Assembly: GCA_029817715.1 (NCBI GenBank)
Contig: JARUPY010000276.1
Coordinates: forward strand, 124,001 to 188,000
Direction: 5' to 3'
Length of the DNA: 64,000 bases
Source: Melastoma dodecandrum
Lineage: Eukaryota; Streptophyta; Magnoliopsida; Myrtales; Melastomataceae
Below, in pieces: positions 29,020-42,163 of the stretch. A model generated the notes under the pieces. It searched no databases. It saw only the letters and a list, made by a program, of their open reading frames with translations, and was not told the origin of the DNA. The position numbers and the translations under genes are program-made. Position 1 is the stretch's first letter, and the number at the start of each line of letters is the position of its first letter.

Positions 29020-29255
29020 GGGGGGGGGGGGGGGGGGGATGAAGATAGGAGGACAACAACGTTACATTGCTCGCCCTGTGGTGATTGTATTGTTGATCAT
29101 GTTCAAATGTAATAACTGTGTTTTGGAAGTAAAAGAACTGAAGAGGAATCAAAAGGGTACAACAGAGCCAACTGATGCTTTGTCCTTTTTTGTTGAGAGG
29201 TTTGACTCGTCCAAACCACCCCCCCCCCCCCACCCCCCCCCCCCCCCCCCCCCCC
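29020..29255. repeat. Facing poly-G (29020-29038) and poly-C (29219-29255) tracts
   Basis: A run of 19 G and a run of 37 bases that is C except for one A lie about 180 bp apart in opposite sense on the same strand. They could pair as a stem or form G-quadruplex and i-motif structures. Homopolymer lengths are error-prone in assemblies. Confidence 0.8.
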
Positions 29256-29374
29256 AAACGGACCAACAATTTCAAAAATTGAAAAACAAGCTTTGAAGAG
29301 GGAGGGAGGGAGTATTTTACATTTTATGTAATGAACTACGTACGAACGTTTCTTATTACACAACCTATCCATCC

Positions 29375-29654
29375 TCAACTCTGTACAGGAGAGAAAGGGA
29401 AAGGAGTTCGTTTTACATGGGTCAGAGTTAAAGCAAGTCCTCGTAGGAACCTGGAGGGGATGAATTCCGCAAACCTGATGGGGAAGCTGTAGAACTCCTC
29501 GTTCCTCGCGTCTCCCTTCCTCTCCAGGAAGGGCTTCCACCACGGCACCCCTCTCTCCGCCGCGTGATGCTTCGCTTCCAGCGTGTTGTCCAAGAACACC
29601 CCCACGATCACCGCCACGGTTGGAGGCGACGAGAATATCGCGTTTAGGACTGGT
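29375..29654 (-). pseudogene. NAT transporter, last exon, cut off from the rest of its gene
   Basis: The minus frame reads LNAIFSSPPTVAVIVGVFLD, NTLEAKHH, GVPWWKPF, GDARNEEFYSFP and ends IPSRFL. This is the C-terminus of a nucleobase-ascorbate transporter, where the last transmembrane helix is followed by PWWKPF and NEEFY-LP. In the family the protein ends at RFL. Here the next codon is CGA, one change from TGA, and the frame runs on for about 20 codons. On its right (29655) the sequence turns directly into gypsy polyprotein. The matching 5' exons lie 23.6 kb away at 53236-54855 on the same strand. Confidence 0.88.
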
Positions 29655-30812
29655 GGTGCTGGTCCCTCATTCGCTTGGTCTCGTAACATACCTGGCAGGA
29701 GCGGATCGATGGGCTCGGTCAATCAGCCATCGGGATCTGGCCGTGTGAACACTATGAGGGCACGCCCCTCCAGCAATGCTATGTCAGGTATGATTCTCGT
29801 AAACGGGTGGGATGCTACTGCCCTCTTTGATACGGGCGCCACCCATTCCTTCATCTCTCAAAGTTTTACGGAGGAGAATGGGTTCATGGTTGACATGGGA
29901 GGTAGTCCCCTAAGGGTAAGGTTACCCAATGGGGAAAGTATGTCGATGAACTCTATGTGCAGGAATTGTGAGGTAACAGTAAACTTGCTGCAATCGTGGA
30001 TTGATTTAATTGTCTTCTAGATAAAGGACTGTGACGTCATACTGGGTATGGACTGGCTGATGACGTGCCATGCCATGGTGGATTGTGTCAGGAGGGAGAT
30101 TCTGTTTAGAGTGTTAGGGCAGCCAGCCTACACGTATGCCGGAGTGAGCTACTAGAGTGACGGGATTCCACTTGCTGTAGCAGTTGAAGCGCAGAGAATT
30201 CTGCGGGATGGGGGAGAAGCTTTTCTAGCGGTGGTGCTTAACTTGAAGGAAGAACTTCCGGGCCTACAGGACATTCCAGTTGTGCAGGATTACGATGCGT
30301 GTTTCCGGAGGAGCTCCCTGGGTTACCACCGTCTAGAGAGGTCGATTTTATAATTGATGTTGTACCGGGAACAGAACCAATTTCTAAGGCTTCGTATCGT
30401 ATGGGATTCACAGAACTTAAGGAATTAAAAGTGCAGCTCCAGGACTTATTAGATAAGGGGTTCATCCGCCCTAGTGTGTCTCCATAGGGGTGCACCAGTG
30501 TTGTTCGTTAAGACGAAGGACGGTACGATGCGGATGTGTATCGACTATCGGTTGTTGAACAAAGCAACGATTAAGAACAGATACCCCCTGCTGCACATTG
30601 AGGACCTTTTTGACCAACTTCATGGGTCCATGAAAAGATTGATTTGAGATAAGGGTATCATCAGATTAGAGTGCGAGACTCAGATGTTATGAAAACAGCT
30701 TTCCGTACTCGTTGTGGGCACTACGAATTTCTGGTAATGTCATTCGGTCTAACTAACGCTCCAACAGCTTTCATGGAGTTGACGAACTGCATCTTCAGAC
30801 CTTATTTGGATA
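29655..30812 (+). pseudogene. Gypsy protease and N-terminal reverse transcriptase, broken
   Basis: A frame open to 30020 holds the end of gag and an aspartic protease with LFDTGATHSFIS (about 29826-29861). Stops follow at about 30018 and 30153. Reverse transcriptase sequence starts near 30305 ([16 protein letters not shown]) and continues with further frame changes to 30812, where an LTR interrupts it. The remaining part of the reverse transcriptase resumes at 42838. It is not expressed as a polyprotein. Confidence 0.85.
30808..30812 (+). repeat. Left target duplication of the 12 kb LTR element (GGATA)
   Basis: GGATA precedes the LTR start at 30813. The right flank 42838-42842 is GGATC. Four of five bases match, and the flanking gypsy coding sequence reads straight across once the insert is ignored. 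Confidence 0.8.
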
Positions 30813-33573
30813 TGTACGCGCGCCTTCCGGCCTAGCGCGCGCGCTGCGGTTCGGACGACCCGAGGATCCGGGCCCGCTCCCCAAGACCCAACCGATCGAC
30901 GTCACGACTCGAGTGTCGGACGCTGCGGAAGGGAATCAGGTGATCCCTCCCTGGATTCCTAACTGGGCATGCTCGGGCCCTCGCCAACCGTCTCTGTTTT
31001 CCTTAGAGGCGGCGAGCAAAAGGCGGAGCATGATCCGAAGAAGGAATTTTCGGGAGAAATCCAGAGCGGCTCGTGTCGCCAGTCCCTCATCCAAAATGGC
31101 TTCGTAAAAATGTTGTTTAACTTAGGTAAACGATTACGGAGTCGCCATCGACTTATTTTTGAAAATTGGTCTAAGTCGGAAAATCAGAGTAGGATTCGGG
31201 GATCCCTAATTACTAACTCTTACATTTAAACATGCGAAAAATGAGGCGTTTGCTTCAAAAGTTTACTTTTGGTTAACGGGTGTTGGACCCGATCCGGACA
31301 TCACTCCGGACTCATGTTTCTATTTTACGAGCGTTGGACCCGATTCGGGCTTTTTGAGCCCGAACTCATATTTATTTGTTGTACAAACAACATGCGATGA
31401 TAAGCCTATGGGCCTAAGGCATGCAGACAGACACAGACAATTATTGAGATCAAAGGGAGCGGGGAAAGGTGGTGATCGTAGGCCTATGCACTTGCGCCCA
31501 CGACCCGTTACATGTGGAAATAAAAAAAATGGGAGGCCCGCACCTCCCTCATGTACCTGAGGCCTACCGGGATGGCATGTCATCGACTAAGCTTGTCAGT
31601 TGGGTCCGCTTTTGTGAAGCATCCACCACGGTCGAACTCCATGTGTCATCATGTCTTGAGGACCGTCGACAGGGACTCCTTCTAGGTGTGTTGAAGTTGA
31701 CCAACGAGGTTGATAGTCCACGGGGACCTGCAAGCCCAATAATAAAACAATCAAAGAGCCCAAAACAACTCAATGATGCAATGTAGGGAAAAATGTCGAA
31801 AAATATGCAAATGGGCTCCAAAAAATCATAAAGTTATAGGAATATATTCTTAACCTGATATATTCTTAACCAGTGCTAAAATATGCTTAACTTAAGGGAG
31901 ATCATATTTGTAAAAGTTTACATGAAATAGATTAACAGAAAATAAATAAAATCGGTTTTACCGAAACAAAATTGTTGAAAACGTTCAGATCACATGTCAA
32001 AATATTTTTATGCATATTTTAATCAGAAGACGTAAAAATTCAGTAAAATAAAATTATATGTCTTTCTAGTCATATAAGAAATAACATATTAAAATTTCAA
32101 AATTTTTGAATATGTGTAAATTTTAAAACAAAATAGTTTATGATACATGATACTTAAAACATGGCAGAAATATGGTTAATATTCAAAAAATCATTACTTA
32201 AAATCTAAAAATGATAAATTCGTGCATAATATATCAAAACAAAGATCATTAAACGTGTTTTCTATAAAAATTATTTTTATAGTTAAAGTACAGTCTGAAG
32301 AACAAAAACAGATAAGATCAAGCACACACATTTTTTGTAATTCGTTATTTCAGCATACGGAACCCAAGTATAATTAGCCAAAAGTAAGGGAAAACTCAAC
32401 CAAATTGGCTAAAATTTTATCACAATCATTTTAACAGGATAAAGGACTGATACAACTAGATTTTATCTGATTCCGACAATGGACGTGAAACTTATGGCCT
32501 GCGGACTGACTCCCTTGCATTTTGGTCGAGGCTACGCTGCTCCGTCGGGGCTCAGTTTCGCGTTCCCCACATCACATGCGATGAGTTCAACAAATGTAAA
32601 AGATGGTCAGCCATGTTCTAAATTAAAAGACGGGCTGAATGAATATATATAAAAAAAAATCGTAAACTCACCGAGGGGTTGCTTTGCCTCGGGGTTGCCT
32701 CGCCTCGGGGTGACCCGAGGAGGAAGAAGGACGTCGGGGGATCCGTTAGAAGGCTGCTTTGGAGCACCACGCTTGGGTTGTGGCTATGGCAGAAGGCGGT
32801 GTCGTCGAAGAGACGAGTGCCGGCTGATCGGCTGGTCGGGAGGCTTGGGCTCGTCAGCCTTGGAGAGGGGGAGTCCATGGCTCCGGTTTCTATGTGTATG
32901 TCGAAAGGAGTTGGCATCTCGTTGTATGTGTCGGGAGGAGGAGTTGGCCTCCGATTCCTCAGAGGGGAGGAGCGTCTCCTAGGAGAGGGACGTCTGGGAG
33001 GAGATACCTGATTCTCTGATTGGAGATCTTCTGATCTGATGATTCTCTGATAGGGGATGGGGTGGCTTTGGCTCAGAGGATTTCAGAGATTCTCTGACGG
33101 GGAATCTCTGTTTTTTCTTTTTTATGTCTGCCTCGATAATTGTCTGATGGATGTTTCTAAAAATCCAAAGAGGATTTTCAGCCATACAGAGAAAGTAAAA
33201 ATTTTGTGATGAAAGAAAAGATGATTGTTTCTCTATTTTTGGGTAACGAATGATTTCTCTCAAATCATCTGATGAGAATTCAGGAAAGGAAGAATAATCA
33301 AAGGGGATACGATGAATCAACTAAACGTGATGCAGATGATTTTGATTGAATGAAGATAATGACAAATAAAATAAAATAAAAATTCGTCACTTGAAAAAAA
33401 TAGCCATAAAGTTGGGCTTTTAAATGGACCTTGGCCATGTCATTCATGAAATTGAAATTCCATTCCATGTATATGGGGTAGGGCTTCAATTTGAATGGGT
33501 TTTGAAATTTTTTACTTAAAAACTTAATAAAATAAATGAAGGAAAATCATTGAAAATAATTTGGGGTATTACA
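30813..33573 (-). repeat. 3' LTR of the LARD-like element (2761 bp)
   Basis: It matches the right LTR along most of its length. It lacks about 140 bp present there near 39410-39550. It keeps a 520-bp segment (about 32375-32895) that the right copy has lost. Small open frames inside recur in both LTRs and are not genes. Confidence 0.85.
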
Positions 33574-36500
33574 GTTACCCCTCTTTGCGAGGGAAGTTTG
33601 GAAAAATTTTCTCGCAAAAACTTTGTGGGCTTAGGGTATCATTGATAGACCTGTACTTTGGGATCTAATCAAGAAAACTGTTAGTAATGAACGAGACCCC
33701 TTACGGGGGGTAATGAAATATATGTTATCACAACATTCATGCATGTCATGATTTATTTGATGAAGCTTATTTGGATCACTTCTGAGCGAGTATAGAGATG
33801 GGCTTCTGACTTTTATCTGGGCTCGCTCTTACTTCTGAAACCTGTTATGGTTGTATTTTAGAATTCCCTTGACTTAGATGCTCATGTACCGGTCGAAGGA
33901 GTCTTTGTGTGGGTTGAAATGTGGCTTTGACATAAGGCCTTTGGATAGAGAATCTGAATTTGTCATTTTGAAGGAACGAGTCTAAGAACCTCATCGGAAG
34001 CTGTTGTACCACAGAAGTTCCACCGTCCAAGCGAATTCTCCATCTACCAGACAGCAGACCCGTTGAGACACGTCGTTGGGGACTGATGGACGATCAACCA
34101 GAGCTTTGGGAATCTGCTTTAGGGAGTGTCTTCTCCTCGTTTTGTCCGAGAGATAGCACCTTTGCTTTTGCGACCGTTCATGTTGGCCCTGGTGCTTTAA
34201 TTTGCTCTTTTGTTTCTTTTTGCGCTTCGCTTTTGAAGACTTTGGTATTTGCACTAATTTTGCTTTTCTTTGTTGAATTGTAGGGATTTGCACTGCTTTC
34301 TTTCTTTCTCTCCGCCTTGTTGGAGATGCTTTCGACTCCTTGGGGATTTATATTTCTTGATGGTTATGAGGATTTGCCCCATTTTCTTCTCTGTTGATCT
34401 TTTTAGAGTTGCTTTGGACTCCTTGAGGATTTGTACGTCTTGCAGAATTGTTGGAGGTTTGCATCCCTGGGTACAAGTCAACTTGTAAGCACGCCTGTTG
34501 ATGGTACCTCTTCACTTGAACCTTGAGGAAGTGTCGCTTCTGTGGTTCGTCGCTTCCGGTTTATAACTACAGGATCTTCGTTAACCTTGATGTAAGGCGA
34601 TCCTTAGACTCGTTGGGACTAGTGTGTGTAGAAACTTTGACTTTGGCTCAGAAGGGCTAGCAATGGTCATGTCCGTGTTTAGGATAGAGAATAAATGCTC
34701 GATTTCATCCCGGTCTGAGCATCTTTCGTCAAAGGATTCTTTGTCCGCCCAAACGTATGCATGTGAACCCTCTCGGTGTTTACACTCGTCTCTCTAGGGA
34801 GGATGTTTGGGAGTATGTTTGCCTTCTCCAATTCTCGCCCAGAAGTATCTTTATAATATGGTAAATGATCATGGAAATGCTTAGGAAATGCATACCTTTG
34901 GGTAAACAAACATCTTTGGAGTTTGAACATGTTCAAGTTTTGTAGGGAAGGTGCATGTATTCTTATGCCCCCGTTAGCTTCTTCGAGGTTAGGGTCGAAA
35001 ACGGCTTCCACCCGACCACCTCGTCGTTGCCTTGGAGTTTGTACCATACGGTGGGGATGTTCATGTGCTGGGGATATGAGATGAATATGCCCATATCGAT
35101 GGTCGTTCTGGAAGAATATGTTTGTATATTCTATTCTTGTTGAGGAATGCGGTGTTTGTAACGGGCTCCAGCTGGGGAAATGGAGGTATGACTCCGTTTG
35201 GGGAATGATAAGAAATTTCTAGAGAGTAGTGTAGATGATACTCCCTTTCGATATGATCATCCTTGGTGACAACAAAGGCAATCTCGAAGCTTTGGTTCGA
35301 AATCTTCCAACCGACCTCCCATGCCTTTGTTCGTAATGCAGGATGTTTATGTACCTACACTCGCCAAAGGGCGGACACACAAGTGAGCTCTTGTAACTTG
35401 TTTCATAGAGAAAGTGCTAGAATTGAATTAATGCAATCATCCTTGGTGATAAACAAAGGCAATATCGAATTTTGATTCGAAATTTCCACCCAACTGCCCG
35501 TGCCTTTGTTCGTAATGCAAGGATGTTCATGTACCTGCACTCGCCAAAGGGCGGACAACAAGTGAGCTCATGTAACTTGTTTCTTTTAAAGTAAGAATGA
35601 AGTTTGCTTATGTAAATTCATTTATATGAAAAGCGAAGTAGAGCTTTGATACTTCCCTTACTGTGTTTCTTCATTGCGCCTTTGTCCGATAGAATTGAAG
35701 GTTTGACGAAGTGGCTACTCTGGCTTTGTATCCACTGTATAAGGTTGCTCATGTACCTATCAAACAGATGACAAGAAAACAAGTGACTTCGTGCAACTTG
35801 ATTCTTTTAGAGTGAAAATGAAATTTGGTCATTTAATTTCATTTATAAGAAAGGTGAAGTTGAGCTTCGATACTTCTCTTTGTATAATTTCGTCAGTGCA
35901 CCTTCGTCCGTAGGAATCGAAGGATTTGACGAAATTGCGACAAGACTTTGGCTTGAAGTTTTGCCACCCTGCCACCCTCGCTTTGTCATAGGAGTTGTGT
36001 ACCATTCGTGTGTGGAGCTCTTGTACCTACCCTCGAGACAAAGGACGTAAATAAAATCGGCTCATGTAATTTCATTTAGCTTGATGAAGAGAGTAATAAT
36101 TGTGTGATACTCCCTTTTCTCGTTTATTGTCAGTGTTCTTTGCCCTAGTTGATTACTTGGGGATATAAAGAAGTTCGCTGACGAAGATTGTTCTGAAGCT
36201 CTGGTTCAAAATTTGTTGATTGTCTTTCTAGGACGCTCATGTACCCCTTTCATGTGATTCATTGGTTTGTCAACGGAGAATTAACTAAGATTGCTCTGTC
36301 TTGTCCCAGGATAGCTTGGAGATTTTCCCCAGGACAGCTCGGAGATATGCCCTACAATCGCTCGGAGATTTACCCCAGGATCGGTCGGGGATTTGCCCTA
36401 CGATCGCTTGGAAATTTGCCCCAGGATCGGTCGGGGATTTGCCCCAGGATCGCTCGGAATTTGCCCCAGATTGTTCTCGTGTTGTCGTCGTCGTTGTTTT

Positions 36501-38340
36501 GCTAACGAAGGCTATTTTGAAACTTTAGCTCGAAAACTTTTCCACCCAACTACCCTCGCCTTCATCGTCTGCCTAGGATGTTCACGTACCTATAAAACAA
36601 GTCGAAGGGCAAAACAAGTAAGCTCATGTAACCTGTTCTGCAGAGAAGATATTAGTTGATGAACGAATACTCCCTTTCATGTAGATTGTCGTTTTATTGA
36701 CAACGAAGGATATTTTGAAGCTTTGGCTCAAAACTGTTTCAAGGCTTTGGCTCAAAACTTTACCACCCTGCCACCCACGCCTTCGTCAACATGCGACAAG
36801 AGCTAAAATAAGTGAGCTCATGTAACTTATTTTTGCAAGAAAGAATTGATCAAGGAACAAATACTCCCTTTCATGTGTTGTAATGTCGAAGAGTATCTGT
36901 GTTGAGTGCTTGTGGCAGTTCTTCTCGGTTAAGATGATTGATCTTCTGTTGAATGTCGTGAATGTGCAAAGTTGATAGAGCCATGCGGTGGGCTTGGGTG
37001 GGGATTGACCACTCATGTAGTGGGCCGAGGTGCTTGTCTTTCGTCAATGAGTGATGCGGTGACTGACCTTGTGCTGGATTGTGTTGTTGAGTTGTAAGCT
37101 GGGGAATTACCCGTGTTTGGAATGATGTTTCTGTTGGTGCCGAAGTTGTAGCGAATGATGACGTATTGAAATCGCTTCTGTTTCTTTGGAGCGGTTGTCA
37201 GATCCGTAGGAGCGTGATGTCCCCAGTGTTTCCGATTGTAGCATGTCCGTGAACGGCTCTATGGGCTCGTCATTAGCTCTGATGTTGACTGTGGTTGGCT
37301 GGTGAGATGTAACCTCCTTGGGGTTTTCATGTTGTTGTAGATTCGACTTTGAACTTTGGTAGCCGTTGGGTGATCTTTGGTGTTCGTGTTTGGCTTTGTA
37401 CTTTGGTAGCTGTTGATAACACTTTGGGCTCTTGTCATTGGACACACGGCTTTCGACCTTGGTAGCCGTAATAGAAACTTTGGTCTTTAGGTGCTAGATG
37501 TTCGACTTAGGGCCTTGGTAATCGTCGATGAATCCTTGGCATTCCTGTGCTTGTAGATTTGTAATGTCACGCCTTGTCCCTACTCTCGTTCGAGGAGTCA
37601 TGTTGGAGTATTAAACCTCGAAAGAAAAGTAGAGAGAATGTTTGGATTAGTATCATGCAACAGTGTAATCGATGCATGATAAATTTGTGATGATATTTAA
37701 TCGCACTCGTATATAAAGAAAAGTATGCATTCTTGTGCTTGTACTTAATCGCACTCGTAATGATGCAATGAAGCAGTTACTGTGAATGACATGCTAATGT
37801 AACTACTGCAATCAAACAAACACTTTTGTGATCATGCGAATGGATTAATGCAATAAGCAGTAAAATAGGTAAGGATAGGAGAAATAAAGGTTCTTGAAGC
37901 CCATTGTACAAAGTACCCAACTGCAAAACGAGCAACGTTAATTTACAGTTTATCGCAGACAAGCGTACCTGGTACCTGTCCCAGCATATGTAGCAGTCAC
38001 GCAGTAACATAAAAATGCACGTGCGACGTCTGGTACCTGTAGTGAGCAATCAATGCTAGACTCTCGGATGAAGGCTTCTAAACCTCCCTCGGACTAAGGG
38101 AGGCGGGGCCCCGGCCAAAAACCATACCGCAAATAGCAGCAAGCTGGGCCTAACGGTGACCCCATAAAAATCCTAGCCCCGGGTTCGGGCACTCCTAGAC
38201 ATGCCTAAGAAAGCGATAAACAAACACAGCCATATGGGAAAACAAAGGGCACTAAGCCAAGCAAATACATGTGCAAACAAAAATTCATCTCCGCATGTGG
38301 ATGGAAAATGTAAGAGCCTTCGAAAAGAATCCATATGCAG
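33574..38340 (-). other. Non-coding interior of the LARD-like element
   Basis: No frame matches a retroelement protein. A purine tract (AAAGAGGGGTAAC on the minus strand, about 33574-33586) abuts the 3' LTR. The part from 35230 to 36870 is a series of diverged direct repeats of about 180-250 bp, recognisable by a CTCATGTAACTTGTTT-like block, an ATACTCCCTTT block and a GGATGTTCATGTACCT-like block. Structural or packaging RNA is what such interiors are thought to supply. Confidence 0.7.
35230..36870. repeat. Diverged direct repeats inside the LARD-like element
   Basis: About seven units share, in order, ACTCCCTTTC, GACAACGAAGG-like, GAAACTTT-like, CCACCC, GCCTTTG/GCCTTCGTC, GATGTTCATGTACCT-like and GTGAGCTCATGTAACTTG blocks. 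Units range from about 180 to 300 bp. Confidence 0.7.
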
Positions 38341-38360
38341 AGTCCCCAGCGGAGTCGCCA
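38341..38360 (-). other. Primer-binding site of the LARD-like element
   Basis: On the minus strand it reads TGGCGACTCCGCTGGGGACT, seven bases inside the LTR end at 38368. This form is known from several large plant LTR elements. I believe it pairs with a tRNA-Arg, but could not check. Confidence 0.7.
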
Positions 38361-40081
38361 TCCGGGATGTACGCTCGCCCTCCGGCCTAGCAACCGCGCG
38401 GCGGTTCGGACGACCAAATGATCCGGGCCTGCTCCCCAAGGCCCAATCGGTCGACGTCACGACTCGAGCGTCGGACACTGCGGAAGGGAATCGGGTGATC
38501 CCTCCCTGGATTCCTAACTGGGCTTGCTCGGGCCCTCGCCAACCGTCTTTGTTTTCTTAAGAGGCGGCGAGCGAAAGGCGGAGCATGATCCGAAGAAGGA
38601 ATTTTCTGGAGAAATCCGGAGCGGCTCGTGTCGCCAGTCCCTCATCCAAAATGGCTTCGTAAAAATGTTGTTTAACTTAGGTAAACGAATACGGAGTCGT
38701 CACTGACTTATTTTTGAAAATTGGTCTAAGTCGGAAAACCAGAGTAGGATTCGGGGATCCCTAATTACTAACTCTTACATTTAAACATGCGAAAAGGTGG
38801 CGTTTGCTTCAAAAGTTTGCTTTTGGTTAATGGGTGTTGGACCCGATCCGGGCATCACTCCGGACTTATGTCTCTATTTTACGGGCGTTGGACCCGATTC
38901 GGGCTTTTTGAGCCTGAACTCATGTTTATTTGTTGTACAAACAACATGCGATGATAAACCTATGGGCCTAAGGCATGCGGACAAGCACAGACAATTATTG
39001 CGATCAAATGGAGCGGGGAAAGGTGGTGATCGTGGGCCTATGCACTTGGGCCCACGACTCGTTACATGTGAAAATAAAAAAACAACGGGAGGCTCGCACC
39101 TCCCTCATGTACTTGAGGCCTACCGGGATGGCATGTCATCGACTAAGCTTGTCAGTTGGGTCCGTTTTTGTGAAGCATCCACCACGGTCGAACTCCACGT
39201 ATCGTCATGTCTTGAGGACCGTCGACAGGGACTCCTTCTAGGTGTGTTGAAGTTGACCAACGACGTTGATGGTCCACGGGAACCTGCAAGCCCAATAATA
39301 AAACAATGAAAGAGCCCAAAACAACTCAATGATGCAATGTAGGGAAAAATGTCGAAAAATATGCAAATGGGCTCTAAAAAATCATAAAATTATAGGAATA
39401 CATTCTTAAACTGATAAAAACATGAAATATCAAATTTTGGGATTAAGATATTAAGCTCAACATAGCAGAAAATTTCACAAAATTGGGTGAGACCCGACGC
39501 GCGATCTGATTTGCAGACCACTTAAAAAAATATATAACTTTTGATCCAAAAATTCAAATGAAGCAAAACTAGTGCTAAAATATGGTAACTTAAGGGAGAT
39601 CATGTTTGTAAAAGTTTACAGGAAATAGATTCACAGAAAATAAATGAAATTGGTTTTACCGAAACAAAACTGTTGAAAACGTTCAGATCACATGTCGAAA
39701 TCGTTTTAAGTATATTTTAATCAGAAGACGTCAAAATTCAGTAAAATAAAATTATGTGCCTTTCTAGCCGTATAATAAATAACATATTAGAATTTCAAAA
39801 TTTTTGAACATGTACAAATTTTAAAACAAAATAGTTTATGATACATGATACTTAAAACATGGCAGAAATATGGTTAATATTCAAAAAATCATTACTTAAA
39901 ATCTAAAAATGATAAATTCGTGCATAATATATCAAAACAAAGATCATTAAACGTGTTTTCTATAAAAATTATTTTTATGGTTAACGTACTGTCTGAAGAA
40001 CAAAAACAAGTAAGATAAAGCACATGCGTTTTTTGTAATTCGTTATTCCAGCATACGTAACCCAAGTATAATTAGTCAAAA

Positions 40082-41639
40082 GAAGGGATGAAAATGAGTC
40101 GAGTCGAGACCGAGTACTCCCAGGCTCGAGCTCGGCTCGATTAGGAAAAGCTCGAGCTCGAGCTCGGCTCGAGCTCGATCGAGCTCGTATAATTGGAGCT
40201 CGAACTCGGCTCGTTCCAATTATGGAGAGCTCGAGCTCGGCTCGAAAGGCTCGAATGTAGATCGGCCTAAGCTCGGCTCGAAAGCTCGAGCTCGATTTCA
40301 AAATATACATATATTGACGTTGACTCGAACTCGGCTCGGTTGGCTCGAAAACATATATAATAAAGTTCACTTCAAAAACATAAATATGAACAATGTTGTC
40401 AAAATATTTCAACAAAATCATAATTCCAAAACATCTCCAAACTATTCTCCCAAAACATCTCCATAAATAGAACCAGATTTATCAAAACAATCACAAACCA
40501 CAAGAATCATACTCTTAAAACATCTTCACGATATAACTTCATTACCAATCATAATAATATCACAAGCATCATCACCTGCATATAAAATATTATAAAGAGT
40601 ATTACAATCACCATAATAATAATAAGACAATAAATATCTTAAAATTTTATAAAGTATGTAACGATATTTAGCTTACTTCAAGAAGTTGAATTAGGTACTT
40701 GAATAAATATCTCTTGGTATGTTTTCCCTTTCTGTAAAAGAAACAAAAAAGAGAAATAAAAAGCTTGGGTTAGTAACATGTTTAATAAATAATATATTTC
40801 ATAAATTGAAAAAACTTTAAATGAAAAAAACTTACCTTTTCAATTTTTTTCATCCAATGTAAATGTCGAAGCCAATCTCCTCCACAAAGTAATGCTTCTA
40901 CCGTATTCGGAGAAAGAGATGAACGATAAGCATCAATTACCCTCGTTCCAGTACTGAATGTAGCTTCAGAAGCCACTGAGCTTATTGGGATGGCTAAAAT
41001 ATCAGCGGCCATTCTTGACAAAATTGGGTAATGTACCTGATTCATCTTCCACCAATCCAAACAAGAAAAGTCTTTGCTAATTTCACTCTTTTTTAGACTA
41101 CTTTTTTCCAAATACTCAGCCAATTTCACTCCCGCATTTGTTCCATGTCAAACTTCCCGGAATGCAACGTGGGAACTAGAAGTGTAGCTCCATCGATTGA
41201 CGGAAAATTCAAGCGCGTTTATCTTTCATCTTCTTTCGATTTCATCTTCCTCTTAAAACAATTATCTCCATGCCTCTTTAAGTGAGATGTACTCCCCGAT
41301 TTAAGAATTGTTAAGAGATGGCGGCAATGAGAGCATTTAGCTTTCTTCTCTCCATTCTCCAAAATTTCTTCAAAATCATCCCAAACTACTGAAGTTCTCT
41401 TCCTTTTATTTGCTTTGAAGTTCTCATCTTCTAGTGCATCCTTCTTTGTTGTATTAAAGCACATAGCTCTCAAGAGTCATGGAAGGAGTTGCTTCAGATG
41501 TCGGACATGTGATTGTAGTATTCTTTTATAAGAAGATGCTTTAGCATGCTGCTGTTACTTGTCATTCATATTCTCTCAGGAGACACTTGCTGATAACAAT
41601 GAGATGGTGTTACTTTTTGTTTTGTCCTGTGTATGGCAG
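40082..41639 (-). mobile_element. hAT transposon derivative lacking the catalytic core
   Basis: The left end begins near AAGGGATGAAAATGAGTCGA and continues with many GCTCGAGCTCGGCTCGA copies to about 40330, the subterminal repeats typical of many plant hAT elements. Minus-strand frames encode the two ends of a hAT transposase. A BED zinc finger lies at 41219-41473 (VVWDDFEEI, AKCSHCRHLL, TSHLKRHGDNC). The C-terminal dimerisation domain lies at 40782-41129 (YPILSRMAADILAIPISSVA, SEATFSTG, RVIDAYRSSLSP). The middle of the enzyme, including the RNase-H-fold core, is gone. The opposite terminal repeat was not found. Confidence 0.8.
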
Positions 41640-42163
41640 GTCAAGATCATCAACACGAAAAGTTTTGTCACTAGCTGCAGTGGAGATAAAACTTGAGAAA
41701 GATCAAGAACACTGCAGGATCAACCTCTGTAAAGCCGAGGGCGAGGTGAATCAATTGGTGAAGGATGAGTTGGGTTTTCTTTTAGCTATATGTTTTAATT
41801 ATTTGAGAAGCTTAAATGTGTTTCTCTCATTTTTCACACAGGTCAAGCTATTTTCTGAAGAGAATAGCAAGTTACAAGAGGAAAACAAACGGCTGTTCCT
41901 TCATTACCAGACAGAGAGAAGTTTTTCTAGTTCTCGTAGCAAGGTATCTTACAAATTCACTAGACTGACCTGCCACTATCACGAAGTTTTCAGCTGCGCC
42001 CTTATGAATGGCGATTATAAATAGTCCGTTTGCTTTTTTTTTGGCAGACCAACAAGCGAAAAACGAGCAGTCATGCGAATACTACCCCGGTCAGAGGATC
42101 GACTTCGGTGAAGCACCTGAGACACCCTCTATCTCCTCTGAAGCAGAATTCTCCGGACATTCG
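41640..42163 (+). pseudogene. Captured host-gene fragment, three exons with introns
   Basis: Three plus-strand segments with correct splice borders encode a charged coiled-coil protein: 41640-41745 (KVLSLAAVEIKLEKDQEHCR), 41842-41943 (VKLFSEENSKLQEENKRLF) and 42048 to about 42160 (TNKRKTSS, LRHPLSPLKQNSPD). I recall a plant tropomyosin-like coiled-coil family of this appearance (an Arabidopsis example may be At5g64180), but the identity is unverified. Introns are kept, so genomic DNA was captured and not a transcript. Its right end is fused to LTR sequence near 42160. An upstream block at 41580-41606 may be another exon. Confidence 0.6.

Noticed and set aside
36239..36528. Overlapping 75- and 88-codon frames with repeated Cys-Pro-Arg/Pro-Gln-Asp motifs
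   Set aside because: Short direct repeats within the LARD-like interior, no protein family.
38797..39309. 170-codon frame in the LARD-like LTR
   Set aside because: The same sequence in the other LTR is broken into smaller frames, so it is not maintained.
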